Assembly: GCA_023410475.1 (NCBI GenBank)
Contig: JAEYPS010000012.1
Location: forward strand, 1 to 64,000
From: Bacillota bacterium
GTDB lineage: Bacteria > Bacillota > Clostridia > Christensenellales > SZUA-584
Direction of reading: 5' to 3'
Length of the DNA stretch: 64,000 nt
Both the position numbers and the translations under genes were made by a program. The notes below the pieces were generated by a model, which saw only the letters and a program-made list of their open reading frames with translations, was not told the DNA's origin and did no database searches. This document shows positions 23,622 to 32,656 of this stretch, piece after piece (positions within the stretch are counted from its first letter, which is position 1; every line of letters begins with the position of its first letter).

Positions 23622-26540
23622 ATGAACTTTAATATTCGCAACAGGTTTATAATATTCGCGGTCGTGTTTTTCGGCCTGTTTGTCTTGCTTTTCATTCAGC
23701 TTGCAAAGCTTACGCTTGTCAAGGGCGCGGAGTATGCCGCCAAGGCGGAGAAGCTGAGGCCCGAGACCATAGTTATCTCCGGAGCGAGAGGCAGCATACT
23801 TGACCGCAACGGCCTGCCGCTTGCGTACGACCAGAAATCCTATAACGTTCAGTTTTACAGGGATCCTCAAAAAAACAGCACTACGGACAGGGCAAATTAC
23901 ACGCGCATTATAATGGACGCGATAAAGTTGATAGAAGCAAACGGAGGCAAGACTCTCGATTCGTTCGCGATACAATATGATAAGGAAACGGACAGCTATT
24001 ATTTTGACTGGGGCGATATCCTTGAAAGCGCAAAAGAGCGCAGAGAAGAAAACTGGCGAAAAAACATGTATGTAAGCGTAGAAAAAAAGGATGATGAAGT
24101 TGACCGTGCCGCGCTTAAGGGCGTTATGGAGTCAGGACTGCTTAGCAGGATAGCAGAAGAAATAACCAAAGACAGCAACGTCGCTGAGGCTGAAGGTGAG
24201 GCTGAAAGTGAGGCTGAAGCGGCTTCCAAGACCCCTGCGGATTACGGTTATTCCGTTTCCCCCGAAGAGATCTACCTTACACTTCGCGATAGATACCAGA
24301 TTCCCGCTGAGACTGGCTATGAAGAAGCAAGAAAGATACTGTCTGTATGGCAGGATGCGCAGCTGGCGTCGTGGAGGGCATTCGAGCCGGTAACGATCGC
24401 TTACAATGTAAACATTCAGACCGTCGCCGAGATAGAGACCCATACCGTGGAGCTAACGGGGATGAGCATCGCCGAAAGCACGACCAGAATTTACCCGAGG
24501 GGCAGCCTTGCGGCGCATATTATTGGCTATACGGGAAGGATAACAGGCGAAATAATCAATGATTACAGCGTTTCAAAAGAAACGGAAAACAAACTGACCG
24601 CCTTAACGAACCTCTCAAGCTCAAAACTTTTCAGCAGAATAATATCGGAAGAGCTTGAAGGCAGCGTTTTGCAAAAATACATTGAAACGGGAGCATTGAG
24701 TTCAAAAAGTAGCCTCGCGGAGTTCGGATATACCGCAGAGGAGCTTGAGGGCGTTAAAGGCCTTCTCGACCTTGGCTACAGCGTAGACGGGCTTATCGGT
24801 ATACAGGGAATCGAGAAGACCATGGAATCATACCTTACAGGCGATATAAAGAAACGGCAGGGCGTTCAGAATGTCGAGGTTGACAATAAGAAGATCATCA
24901 GAAACATACTTTCCATGACCGAGCCAAAGCAGGGGGACAGCATCGTTTTGACTTTAGACGTCCCGTTTCAGCAGGCTGTGGAAAGGTCGCTGGAGAAAAA
25001 CATAGCTTTGATAAGGGAAGAACAGATAGAACAGTATAATAAGTATAAAGACAAGGAAGGCCCGAGGCTGGGAAAGAAAGCGTATAAAGGGATAGAACTT
25101 GAAGACATTTCCCTTGCGGAATCGGGAGCGGCGGTAGTGTTCGACGTGAATAACGGAGCGGTGCTCGCGATGGCTAGCCACCCCTCGTTCGATCTTAACC
25201 TGTTTGTTAAGGGCATGACCAAGGAAGAATACAAAGCGTTCGGGTTTGAGGATAAAGAGCTTGCGCCCCTGCTTAACAGGGCGGTGTCGAGCCGCGGCAC
25301 GCCGGGCTCGATATTTAAAATGGTCACGGGCCTCGGAGCGCTGATGGAAGGGCAGAAGGACCCTTCGAAGGGCACGGTTCTCTCCGAGCGTATCGATGAT
25401 GAGGGCCCGTTTTATTTTGACAAGAATGAAAAGACTTCCGACGCTCCGTCCTGCTGGCAGACGAATATCTCAAAGCATCAAAAACAAACGATAGTCGAAG
25501 GGCTGCAGAACAGCTGCAACTACTATTTTTACACGCTGTCGTACAGGATGGGCATAAACAAGCTAAACGAATGGGGTGAAAAATACGGGCTTACAGTACG
25601 TACCGGGATAGAATTGCCCGGCGAGCTTGCGGGACAGGTAGGAGGCCAAACGGTACTTTTCGATCCCGGCAAGCCAATAAATATGCAGGCGTCGTATATG
25701 CCAAGGCTCGTTTTTGACGGTCCGTTCGGAATAGTCAGGATTTTAAGCAAATTTGCAGAAAATAAGGGGCTTAATTACGACGAAGAAGAGATAAAAGCGG
25801 CCGCCCGAGAGATCGTCTATCTGATGGGCATAGAGTGGAGCACCAGAGCCGGCAGCAAGATACTGGTTGACGACAGAAATGTTGCGATGGGCGATCATAT
25901 CCGCAGCATACTTTATAAGCACCTTAATATAACCGCGCCGGTGGCCAACGCGAATAACCTTGTGCCGGAGATATCAAGCATGCTCTCCCAGCTGATGTGG
26001 AAGCCCATTAACACCATACAGACGGGAATAGGCCAGGGCTATGTTCAGCTTACGCCTCTTGCCGTCGCGAGGTATGTAGCAGCGATAGTCAACGGCGGCA
26101 CGGTCTACGAACCGCAGATCGTAGACAAGGTTATAGACAAGAGCGGGGAGCTCGTGTACGACAAGCAGCCCGTGGTTTACAGCACGCTTGGCGCTCCTCA
26201 GGAGTTTCTCGACAAGATAAAGGAAGGGATGAGCAAGGTCGTCAGCGCCGAGCAGGGTACCGCTGAGAAATATTTCAGAAACTTTAAATATAAAGACGAT
26301 ATAGGAGGCAAGACGGGGACGGCGGAGGTCTCGGAGATTGACCTTGAAAACAACAGCTGGTTCGTGTGCTTCGCGCCTTACGACAAGCCAAAGATCGCGG
26401 TCGTAGCATATGTTCCTCACGGACTATCGGGAGGGCTTTCATCTTATATCGTTCAGGATATAGTCGAGTTTTATCTCGACAGGGAAGCTAAGGTGGCCGA
26501 GCAGACCATACCCGTGTCCGATTCTCTTATAGGTCAGTGA
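23622..26540 (+). CDS. mrdA: Penicillin-binding protein 2, class B, unusually long
   Basis: Cell-elongation transpeptidase anchored by one N-terminal helix (about 9-30), 972 residues against about 600-750 usually. The pedestal domain begins with GARGSILDRNGLPLAYD. Active-site motifs are intact: S563-x-x-K (SIFK), SCN at 631-633 and KTGTAE from 897. Extra sequence lies in an acidic Ala/Glu-rich stretch at about 188-203, between the GRITGEI and GYSVDGLIG segments (about 310-390), and between the ELPGELAGQVGG segment and IQTGIGQGYVQLTPLA (about 690-800). Forms the elongation machinery with a RodA-type SEDS protein. minCDE follows. Confidence 0.93.
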   Translation: MNFNIRNRFIIFAVVFFGLFVLLFIQLAKLTLVKGAEYAAKAEKLRPETIVISGARGSILDRNGLPLAYDQKSYNVQFYRDPQKNSTTDRANYTRIIMDAIKLIEANGGKTLDSFAIQYDKETDSYYFDWGDILESAKERREENWRKNMYVSVEKKDDEVDRAALKGVMESGLLSRIAEEITKDSNVAEAEGEAESEAEAASKTPADYGYSVSPEEIYLTLRDRYQIPAETGYEEARKILSVWQDAQLASWRAFEPVTIAYNVNIQTVAEIETHTVELTGMSIAESTTRIYPRGSLAAHIIGYTGRITGEIINDYSVSKETENKLTALTNLSSSKLFSRIISEELEGSVLQKYIETGALSSKSSLAEFGYTAEELEGVKGLLDLGYSVDGLIGIQGIEKTMESYLTGDIKKRQGVQNVEVDNKKIIRNILSMTEPKQGDSIVLTLDVPFQQAVERSLEKNIALIREEQIEQYNKYKDKEGPRLGKKAYKGIELEDISLAESGAAVVFDVNNGAVLAMASHPSFDLNLFVKGMTKEEYKAFGFEDKELAPLLNRAVSSRGTPGSIFKMVTGLGALMEGQKDPSKGTVLSERIDDEGPFYFDKNEKTSDAPSCWQTNISKHQKQTIVEGLQNSCNYYFYTLSYRMGINKLNEWGEKYGLTVRTGIELPGELAGQVGGQTVLFDPGKPINMQASYMPRLVFDGPFGIVRILSKFAENKGLNYDEEEIKAAAREIVYLMGIEWSTRAGSKILVDDRNVAMGDHIRSILYKHLNITAPVANANNLVPEISSMLSQLMWKPINTIQTGIGQGYVQLTPLAVARYVAAIVNGGTVYEPQIVDKVIDKSGELVYDKQPVVYSTLGAPQEFLDKIKEGMSKVVSAEQGTAEKYFRNFKYKDDIGGKTGTAEVSEIDLENNSWFVCFAPYDKPKIAVVAYVPHGLSGGLSSYIVQDIVEFYLDREAKVAEQTIPVSDSLIGQ

Positions 26541-26656
26541 TATTTTTGCGCAAAGCAGGAAAAACCACGGTATTTGTAGAATTTTGTAGATTATAGGTTT
26601 TAATAAGGTTTTTATCAATCGCCAAACCACAGTTTTGGTTCGTTTTCGGGGGAGAT

Positions 26657-27346
26657 ATGGGTATAAAAATAATGGGCAAGAGCGAAGGGCTGTTTGAGAT
26701 AGAGATACAGCTTCATGCTTCTTATACGGATATTAGAGACGCTATTAAGGAGAAACTGTCCAAAAATAAGGACTTTTTTACCGGATCCGGCGCCAAGGTT
26801 CTGATTTCGGGTAAAAAATTTTCCGAAGCGCAAAAGAAGGATCTGCGCCGTTTGCTGCAGATGGACTACGGCGTTATCAACGTGGGCTTTGGCGACGAGA
26901 TGGCCGAGCCTGTGGAGAAGCGCAGAGTGGAAGTTAAACGTCTGAGGGGCAATGAGGAAGTCGGAAGCGGCGAGCGCATAAACCTTGTATCAAAGGATTA
27001 CTTTAAGGCGACGAGCATTTTCATCGCGCATACGCTGCGCAGCGGCCAGCGGGTGGAGTGCGAAGGCGATGTTATGATACTTGGGGATGTCAACGACGGC
27101 GCGGAAGTTATCGCAGGGGGCAGCATTGCCGTAATGGGAAGCCTTAGGGGACTTGTTCACGCCGGAGCAACGGGCAGGAGCGACGTTGTGGTGGCGGCTA
27201 TAAGCCTTGTTCCAAAACAGCTTCGCATAAGCGGCAAGATAGCGATATTTCCGGAAGGAAAGCAATCGGATGTGCCCGAGGTGGCCGAGTATAAACAGGG
27301 GAGTATCATAGTAAAACCTTTAAAGCCTAAAAAAGAATTGAAATAA
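26657..27346 (+). CDS. minC: Septum site-determining protein MinC
   Basis: Inhibitor of FtsZ assembly away from midcell, 229 residues. The N-terminal domain (about 1-105) is weakly conserved. The C-terminal beta-helix domain is clear: LRSGQRVECEGDVMILGDVNDGAEVIAGGSI and GSLRGLVHAGATG, the surface that binds MinD. GGGGGAG precedes the start. minD follows after 21 bases and then minE, the complete Min oscillator set. Confidence 0.95.
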   Translation: MGIKIMGKSEGLFEIEIQLHASYTDIRDAIKEKLSKNKDFFTGSGAKVLISGKKFSEAQKKDLRRLLQMDYGVINVGFGDEMAEPVEKRRVEVKRLRGNEEVGSGERINLVSKDYFKATSIFIAHTLRSGQRVECEGDVMILGDVNDGAEVIAGGSIAVMGSLRGLVHAGATGRSDVVVAAISLVPKQLRISGKIAIFPEGKQSDVPEVAEYKQGSIIVKPLKPKKELK

Positions 27347-27367
27347 CATATTTGGGGGTACAGCTTA

Positions 27368-28159
27368 ATGCAAAACGTAATCGTCATCACATCCGGAAAA
27401 GGGGGTGTCGGCAAGACAACTACGACAGCGAACCTTGGCACCGGCCTTGCCCGAGAGGGCAAAAAGGTCGTAATGATAGATACGGATATCGGCCTTAGAA
27501 ACCTTGACGTAGTGCTGGGGCTGGAAAACAGGATAGTGTACGATCTCGTCGACGTAGTGGAAGGAACGTGCAGGATAAAGCAGGCGCTTATCAGGGACAA
27601 GCGCTATGAAGCCCTTTGCCTGCTTCCGGCGGCTCAGACAAGGGATAAGATGGCGGTAACGCCCGAGCAGATGAAAAAGCTCGTTGCCGAGCTTGAAGAA
27701 CAGTTTGATTATATACTGATAGACTGCCCCGCGGGCATTGAGCAGGGCTTTAAGAATGCGATAGCTGGCGCCAAATCGGCTATCGTGGTTACGGTGCCCG
27801 AGGTGTCTGCTGTAAGGGACGCCGACAGGATAATCGGGCTGCTCTCGGCTAACGGCGTAGACGATTGCCGGCTGCTTGTAAACAGGCTGCGGCCAGACCT
27901 TGTAAAGAGAGGCGATATGCTGGCGCTCGACGACACGCTCGATATACTTGGAATAGAGCTTATTGGAGTCGTTCCCGAGGACGAAAGGGTATTAAAATCC
28001 TCCAATCTGGGCGAGCCGGTAATAACGGACGATAAGGCACTGTCCGGCAAGGCCTACAGAAACGTGACGAAACGAATATTGGGTGAAAACATCCCGTTGC
28101 TGGATATAGAAGACGATGGCGGTTTCCCGCTGTTTAGAAAGCTGTTCGGGAAGAAGTAA
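27368..28159 (+). CDS. minD: Septum site-determining ATPase MinD
   Basis: ParA-type ATPase that recruits MinC to the membrane, 263 residues. The deviant Walker A SGKGGVGKTTTT is near residue 9, DTDIGLRNLDVVLGLENR follows, and the C-terminal amphipathic membrane-targeting helix (PLFRKLFGKK) is present. Its start follows GGGGGTA. The pole-to-pole MinE partner is encoded directly after. Confidence 0.97.
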   Translation: MQNVIVITSGKGGVGKTTTTANLGTGLAREGKKVVMIDTDIGLRNLDVVLGLENRIVYDLVDVVEGTCRIKQALIRDKRYEALCLLPAAQTRDKMAVTPEQMKKLVAELEEQFDYILIDCPAGIEQGFKNAIAGAKSAIVVTVPEVSAVRDADRIIGLLSANGVDDCRLLVNRLRPDLVKRGDMLALDDTLDILGIELIGVVPEDERVLKSSNLGEPVITDDKALSGKAYRNVTKRILGENIPLLDIEDDGGFPLFRKLFGKK

Positions 28160-28168
28160 GGGGGCAAT

Positions 28169-28450
28169 ATGGTTCGTTTCGCGAAGAAAAATTCAAGTAA
28201 TGTCGCAAAAGAGAGGCTTAAACTTTTGCTTATTCACGACAGGGCGGGAACGTCGCCCTCAAGTGATATACTGGAAAGGCTTAAAAAAGATATCATTATC
28301 GTCATCTCAAAGTATTTTGAGGTATGCGAAGACGATTTTGACGTGGAGATAAAGAACATGTCGGACACGCACGGCGGCAAGAGCGAGACAAGGCTTTCGG
28401 CTAATATCCCCATAAGGAGCGTCAAAAACATAGGCCGCAACGTATATTAA
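28169..28450 (+). CDS. minE: Cell division topological specificity factor MinE
   Basis: Stimulates MinD ATPase and makes the Min system oscillate; 93 residues. The anti-MinCD region includes AKERLKLLLIHDRAG, followed by LERLKKDIIIVISKYFEV and a C-terminal dimerisation domain ending in RSVKNIGRNVY. AAGGGGG precedes the start. Presence of MinE, and not only DivIVA, is characteristic of many Clostridia; a DivIVA homologue also exists at 47220. The stop overlaps the convergent gene by four bases. Confidence 0.95.
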   Translation: MVRFAKKNSSNVAKERLKLLLIHDRAGTSPSSDILERLKKDIIIVISKYFEVCEDDFDVEIKNMSDTHGGKSETRLSANIPIRSVKNIGRNVY

Positions 28451-29109
28451 TTTTTAGGCCTATATTTTTTTACCAGTTCGTCTACCCATAATCTGTTAGG
28501 GCCTTCGATTATCGAGAACGGCTCGGTGCTTCCTGTACTGTTGTTTTCAAACAGCAGAATCTTGACGCCCTTGCGCGTTTCGCCGCCTGTTACCTGAAGA
28601 TAAAAGAGCGCGTAAGGCAAAAATCCGTCTTTGTATACTATCAGCGATACCTCGCCCCAGGGCTTGGGTATTAAACCGTCAAATCTGGCGTCGCGAATAA
28701 CTGGAACTTCTATAACTTGCGTGTCTCCGTTTTCGTCAGTCTCGTATACCTTGCCAGTCTCAAGAATGACTACCTTTGCTCCCGTTATAGGTGTTTCCGT
28801 ATATCCTTCCACCACCTTCAAGGTAAGTTTTGCGCCGGCTGAGCTGCCAAGGGACATCGCCGTGATAGAATCACCGCCCGACAGCAACACAGTCATCATG
28901 ACCGCACCTACGAGCAGCAGCGCCGATACGCTTACTGCCGCGGCGAGGCTTCGGCGGCTTCCGCTCTGCCCCCCGGAGGAAGAGCCTGCGCTTCGCGCCG
29001 AGCGCGGACGGGGCATCCTTGTTTCCAAAGACGATGAGGATTTGCGCGCGGCTTTAGCCGAATCGCCGAAAAGCCATACTCCTTTAGGGTCGCCGTTATT
29101 GCTATCCAT
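28447..29109 (-). CDS. Membrane-anchored protein with a carboxypeptidase-regulatory-like domain
   Basis: A 220-residue protein not recognised as a named family. Residues 1-55 are cytoplasmic, Ser/Arg-rich (RMPRPRSARSAGSSSGG), 55-75 form one membrane helix, and 90-200 are an extracytoplasmic beta-sandwich-like domain (KLTLKVVEGYTETPITGAKV, then DTQVIEVPVIRDARFDGLIP) resembling CarboxypepD_reg/Ig-like repeats. The start follows GAGGTGATT. It is convergent with minE. A surface or envelope role is inferred only. Confidence 0.7.
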   Translation of the reverse strand: MDSNNGDPKGVWLFGDSAKAARKSSSSLETRMPRPRSARSAGSSSGGQSGSRRSLAAAVSVSALLLVGAVMMTVLLSGGDSITAMSLGSSAGAKLTLKVVEGYTETPITGAKVVILETGKVYETDENGDTQVIEVPVIRDARFDGLIPKPWGEVSLIVYKDGFLPYALFYLQVTGGETRKGVKILLFENNSTGSTEPFSIIEGPNRLWVDELVKKYRPKN

Positions 29110-29231
29110 ACAATCACCTCAAACAATATATATGCGCCGTCAAACGGTTTTTATCGCTTTATAGGAAATAATAATGGCGCAGCAAAAAAAAAAGATATAT
29201 AATGTGCAGTAAGTAAATTTTAGGAGACATT

Positions 29232-30578
29232 ATGAACGGACTGATTTTCGACTTTAACAACGCTATGGAGCAGACGGCCGGAAAGCACGGCTTTTCAGAG
29301 ACCGAGATTAAACAAGCTCACGGGCTTCTTAAAAGCGCACATGAGTCGCTTTCTCATAAGGCCCTGGGGTTTAGGCGCCTTCCCAAAGGACAGGCTAAAA
29401 TCGTGCAAGATATTATACTGACAGCGCAAGAAATAAGGGCAGGGTTTGAAAACTTTGTAGTGCTGGGCATAGGCGGCTCTGCGCTGGGGCCTATAGCGGT
29501 AAACCACGCGCTGGCATTCGGTAAAGACTCGGGCGTTAAGCTCTTTGTCGAAGACAACATCGACCCCGAAAGCATGCAGCGCCTGCTCGGCATGGATATG
29601 AAAAAGACGATGTTCAACGTGATATCAAAATCGGGCAAGACCTCGGAGACCATGGCTCAGCTTATGGCGGTCGCGGCGAGGCTGAAAGGGGAAGGCTTAA
29701 AGCTCAGCGAGCATGTTATAGCCACTACGGACGCCGATAAAGGCAACCTCGTCAAGATAGCCCGCGAAGAAGGCTTAAAGACATTTATAATACCGGACGA
29801 CGTGGGCGGAAGGTTCTCGGAGATGACCCCTGTAGGGCTGCTCGCGGCCGCGGTGTGCGGCATCGATATAAAGGCCATGCTGGAGGGGGCGGCATACATG
29901 GAGCAAATGTGCTCAGCCGAGAATAACCCCGCTTCGGTGTTCGCGCTGCTGCATGTGCTCGGCATGAAAAGAGGCATAAACATAAGCGTCATGATGCCTT
30001 ACGCCGACAGCCTTAAGTACATATCAGACTGGTACGCGCAGCTTTGGGCCGAGTCGCTGGGTAAGAGGATGAGCAATGACGGCAGCGAAGTATATGCCGG
30101 GCAGACGCCGGTCAAGGCGCTGGGCGTCACCGACCAGCACTCGCAGATACAGCTTTATACCGAAGGGCCTTACGACAAGATAGTAACGTTCCTGAAGGTC
30201 GAGAAATTCCGCTGCGATACGGGTATTCCTGAAGCGTTTGAGTATGTGGACGACCTTGCGTTCCTCGGTGGCAAAACGTTCGGCGAACTGCTCGAGGCGG
30301 AGAGGAGCGCTACTGAATACGCTCTTGTAAAGGCGGGGCGCCCGAGCATAACTATAACACTTGAGCAGGTAAACGAGTTTGCGATAGGCGCTCTGCTGCA
30401 GTTCTTCGAGATAGCGACCGCGTACGCCGGAGAGATGCTTGATATAAACGCTTTTGACCAGCCGGGCGTAGAGGAGGGCAAAATAGCGACGTTCGCGCTG
30501 ATGGGCAAGAGCGGGTTTGAGGCAAAGAAGGCCGAGATGGCAAACCTGCCGCCCAAAGACCCGGAATGGATAATGTAG
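29232..30578 (+). CDS. pgi: Glucose-6-phosphate isomerase
   Basis: Interconverts glucose 6-phosphate and fructose 6-phosphate in glycolysis; 448 residues, the short Firmicutes type. Motifs: VLGIGGSALGP, NVISKSGKTSETMAQL, GVTDQHSQIQLYTEGP and a catalytic-Lys region near the end (FDQPGVEEGK). AGGAGAC precedes the start. It is a single gene between two convergent or divergent neighbours and ends at a shared terminator. Confidence 0.96.
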   Translation: MNGLIFDFNNAMEQTAGKHGFSETEIKQAHGLLKSAHESLSHKALGFRRLPKGQAKIVQDIILTAQEIRAGFENFVVLGIGGSALGPIAVNHALAFGKDSGVKLFVEDNIDPESMQRLLGMDMKKTMFNVISKSGKTSETMAQLMAVAARLKGEGLKLSEHVIATTDADKGNLVKIAREEGLKTFIIPDDVGGRFSEMTPVGLLAAAVCGIDIKAMLEGAAYMEQMCSAENNPASVFALLHVLGMKRGINISVMMPYADSLKYISDWYAQLWAESLGKRMSNDGSEVYAGQTPVKALGVTDQHSQIQLYTEGPYDKIVTFLKVEKFRCDTGIPEAFEYVDDLAFLGGKTFGELLEAERSATEYALVKAGRPSITITLEQVNEFAIGALLQFFEIATAYAGEMLDINAFDQPGVEEGKIATFALMGKSGFEAKKAEMANLPPKDPEWIM

Positions 30579-30595
30579 TCTGTTTGTAAATCAAA

Positions 30596-30622
30596 ACGCC
30601 GCTCGGATGATCCGGGCGGCGT
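30596..30622. terminator. Bidirectional terminator between pgi and thiT
   Basis: ACGCCGC-T-CGGA pairs with TCCG-G-GCGGCGT; a short T-tract follows on the plus strand and CGTTTTGATTT on the minus strand. Confidence 0.75.
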
Positions 30623-30638
30623 TTATAGTAAGTGGGTA

Positions 30639-31358
30639 TTAAGAGGCTTTGGGCGATAATCTTAGTGCCTGTGTTTTTATAGACTCTATAGTTTTCTGTA
30701 TGCCGGGCAGCAGCGCCACAATAAAACAAATGGCAGTATCGGGCCCTATATAGGTAATGTTATATACAGCCGAGTACAGCATTGGGTTTTGCCCTGCCGG
30801 GGCGTATTCGCCAAAGAAGATAACACCCGATAAAAAGGAGAATAAAAACCTGCCAAGTCCGCCCGCAATGATGCCCGGGAGTATGCTTTTCTTAAAGACC
30901 CCGGCAAGCGCTAACGACATAAACGCCAGCAGATAATCCATTATGAACTGAATCCAGTGTACTACATAAGCGTCCTGCAGAAGCTGCATTAGCCCGTAAC
31001 CCAGGCCTATTATAAGCCCTTTTGGCGTTCCGTAGACATACGCATAGATCATTATCGGCAGCATGCTCGCAGGAGTGATAGAGCCTCCCTGCGGCATCTT
31101 GAAAAACCGCAGATAAGAAAGCCCGAATGCTATCGCTATGCACAATGCGCCGAATATCAGCTCTCTGGTTGTCCACTGAGCTTTGGTTAAGTCTTTGATT
31201 TCTTTGTTCTTTCTCATCCTGTTTACGATAAAAAAGACAGCTGCCGTGATAGCCGCGGCAATGATGAGGACGACGACAATGGAAATAAGGATACCCCACC
31301 AAGGAGTTTCGCCCTCCGCATTTGAAAATAGGTTGTTCAGCCAGTTCATTTGATTCAC
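30639..31358 (-). CDS. thiT: Energy-coupled thiamine transporter ThiT with N-terminal extension
   Basis: S component of an ECF importer that binds thiamine, 239 residues. The ThiT core (about 65-239) holds LSYLRFFKMPQGGSITPAS, the family signature, and QDAYVVHWIQFIMDYLLAF. The first 60 residues add one membrane helix (22-44) and a charged linker (RMRKNKEIKDLTK), making the protein longer than the roughly 190-residue core. GGAGAGG precedes the start. A TPP riboswitch upstream supports the thiamine assignment. Confidence 0.94.
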   Translation of the reverse strand: MNQMNWLNNLFSNAEGETPWWGILISIVVVLIIAAAITAAVFFIVNRMRKNKEIKDLTKAQWTTRELIFGALCIAIAFGLSYLRFFKMPQGGSITPASMLPIMIYAYVYGTPKGLIIGLGYGLMQLLQDAYVVHWIQFIMDYLLAFMSLALAGVFKKSILPGIIAGGLGRFLFSFLSGVIFFGEYAPAGQNPMLYSAVYNITYIGPDTAICFIVALLPGIQKTIESIKTQALRLSPKAS

Positions 31359-31524
31359 CTCTCCGATTGTTTTTATTTTCCGCTTAAGGTAAAATGGGAG
31401 ATGAGGGAGAACATGCCTGCCTATCCGTGATTCCGATGACCTAAGGGCATTTCGGAAAATAAAAAGGCATATACCGCAAAGTATATACCCCTTGAGAGCC
31501 GAAAGATTACTCTACGGCCCCGGA

Positions 31525-31551
31525 AAAGCAAAAGCCCGCGCACCGCGCAGG
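31525..31551 (-). terminator. Expression-platform terminator of the TPP riboswitch
   Basis: On the minus strand CCTGCGC, GGT loop, GCGCGGG, then CTTTTGCTTTT. It lies just 3' of the aptamer and would be formed when TPP is bound. Confidence 0.75.
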
Positions 31552-31554
31552 CAG

Positions 31555-31656
31555 GTAAGTCTCTGTTTGCTTCCCTGCGTTGGAATTACCCAACAGGTTC
31601 AAAGGGTTGTGCTAAAAAGCGCATCTCAGCCATAATGGCCCCCCCAGCGGTTAGGT
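31555..31656 (-). promoter_or_regulatory. TPP (THI-box) riboswitch
   Basis: On the minus strand the aptamer has the GGGGGG-GCC start, CTGAGATG, ACCCTTTGAACCTG and GGTAATTCCAACGCAGGGAA, the universally conserved THI elements. It controls thiT. The aptamer starts only a few bases after the predicted transcription start. Confidence 0.97.
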
Positions 31657-31658
31657 GC

Positions 31659-31687
31659 ATTATACTTTTATATATTAGATATGTCAA
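31659..31687 (-). promoter_or_regulatory. Consensus sigma-A promoter of thiT
   Basis: On the minus strand TTGACA (31687-31682), exactly 17 bases, TATAAT (31664-31659). It faces away from yfbR, whose start is 18 bases from it. Confidence 0.88.
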
Positions 31688-31704
31688 TGATTTTGGAGGC
31701 ATGT

Positions 31705-32283
31705 ATGTATCACTTTTTCAGTTATATGGCAAAAATGAAGCACATAAAGCGGTGGGGGCTCATGCGCAACACCCGCGACGAGAACATTCAGGAGCACTCG
31801 CTGCAGGCCGCGATGATAGCGCACGCTCTCGCGGTGATAAAGAACAATCTGTACGGCGGGAACGTAGACGCCGAGCGCGTGATGGCCGTTGCCGTGTTCC
31901 ACGAGGCGGGGGAGGTAATAACAGGCGACCTAGCGACGCCCATAAAGTATTTCAACCCCGAGATAAAGAGCGCGTATAAGGAGATAGAAAAAGTTGCGGA
32001 GAAGAAGCTCACTGCTATGCTGCCGGACGAAATAAAAGAAGAATACGAAAGACTTATACTCGGGCGTGAGGACGACAAGGAAATCTACGCGCTTGTAAAA
32101 GCTGCGGATAAGATATGCGCGTATCTTAAGTGCGTAGAGGAGATGTCGGCGGGAAACAAGGAATTCGAGAAAGCGCAAAAATCAATAACCTCCGCGATCG
32201 GGGGGCTAGACATGCCCGAGGTCAGATACTTTATGGAAACGTTCGTGCCTAGCTTTGAGCTGACGCTGGACGAGTTGAACTGA
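31705..32283 (+). CDS. yfbR: YfbR-like 5'-deoxynucleotidase (HD superfamily), with His-Glu in place of His-Asp
   Basis: A 192-residue homologue of E. coli YfbR, which dephosphorylates deoxynucleoside monophosphates. Similarity is strong throughout: INRW-like RWGLMRN, ENIQEHSLQAAMIAHALA, GEVITGDLATPIKYFNPEI, ADKICAYLKCVEEMSAGNKEF and YFMETFVPSFELTLDEL. At the HD dyad the protein reads FHEAGEV, so the metal-binding Asp is Glu. The start at 31705 follows GGAGG and aligns with the family start. The neighbour 3' is the broken DUF4440-like gene. Confidence 0.9.
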   Translation: MYHFFSYMAKMKHIKRWGLMRNTRDENIQEHSLQAAMIAHALAVIKNNLYGGNVDAERVMAVAVFHEAGEVITGDLATPIKYFNPEIKSAYKEIEKVAEKKLTAMLPDEIKEEYERLILGREDDKEIYALVKAADKICAYLKCVEEMSAGNKEFEKAQKSITSAIGGLDMPEVRYFMETFVPSFELTLDELN

Positions 32284-32284
32284 A

Positions 32285-32646
32285 GTGAAGATATCGCACA
32301 GACTTGAAAGGCATATATACGAGAAGAAAACGCGCTTTTGAAGCCCGAGATACGACGCTGTTCAAAGAGCATCACTGCGCTGCTTGCGGACGACTTTTTT
32401 GAGCTGTGCAGCTCGGGGCGTGTTTATTATTACGTTCCGGGCGACGTTTTTAACAGTTCCAATGAGTATCATATCGATGATTTTAAGGCTCGGAAGCTCT
32501 CCCGAAATTGCGTGCTGGTGACGTACAAGGCGCTAAGAAGGGATGCCTCGGGAGTCATGAGCGTATCTTTGCGAAGCTCGCTCTGGAAGCGCCGCAGGAG
32601 AGGTTGGAAAATGATATTTCATCAGGGGACGCCGCGGGGCGAATAG
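32285..32646 (+). pseudogene. DUF4440-like (NTF2-fold) protein, apparent frameshift near the N-terminus
   Basis: From 32338 the frame gives a 102-residue DUF4440/SnoaL-type protein (ITALLADDFFELCSSGRVYYY, then SLRSSLWKRR, WKMIFHQGTP). No ATG is available; TTG at 32338 would be the start but lacks a ribosome binding site. A GTG at 32285, right after the yfbR stop, opens another frame (MKISHRLERHIYE) that stops at 32339-32341. Joined by one base shift in the A-rich stretch 32321-32330, both give a continuous family-like N-terminus. Either a mutated gene, a sequencing error or a short TTG-started protein. Confidence 0.55.
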
Positions 32647-32656
32647 TGTATTAAAA

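Noticed and set aside
32321..32341. Programmed -1 frameshift in the DUF4440-like gene
   Set aside because: The A-rich tract does not make a proper X-XXY-YYZ heptamer in the upstream frame; mutation or sequence error is simpler.
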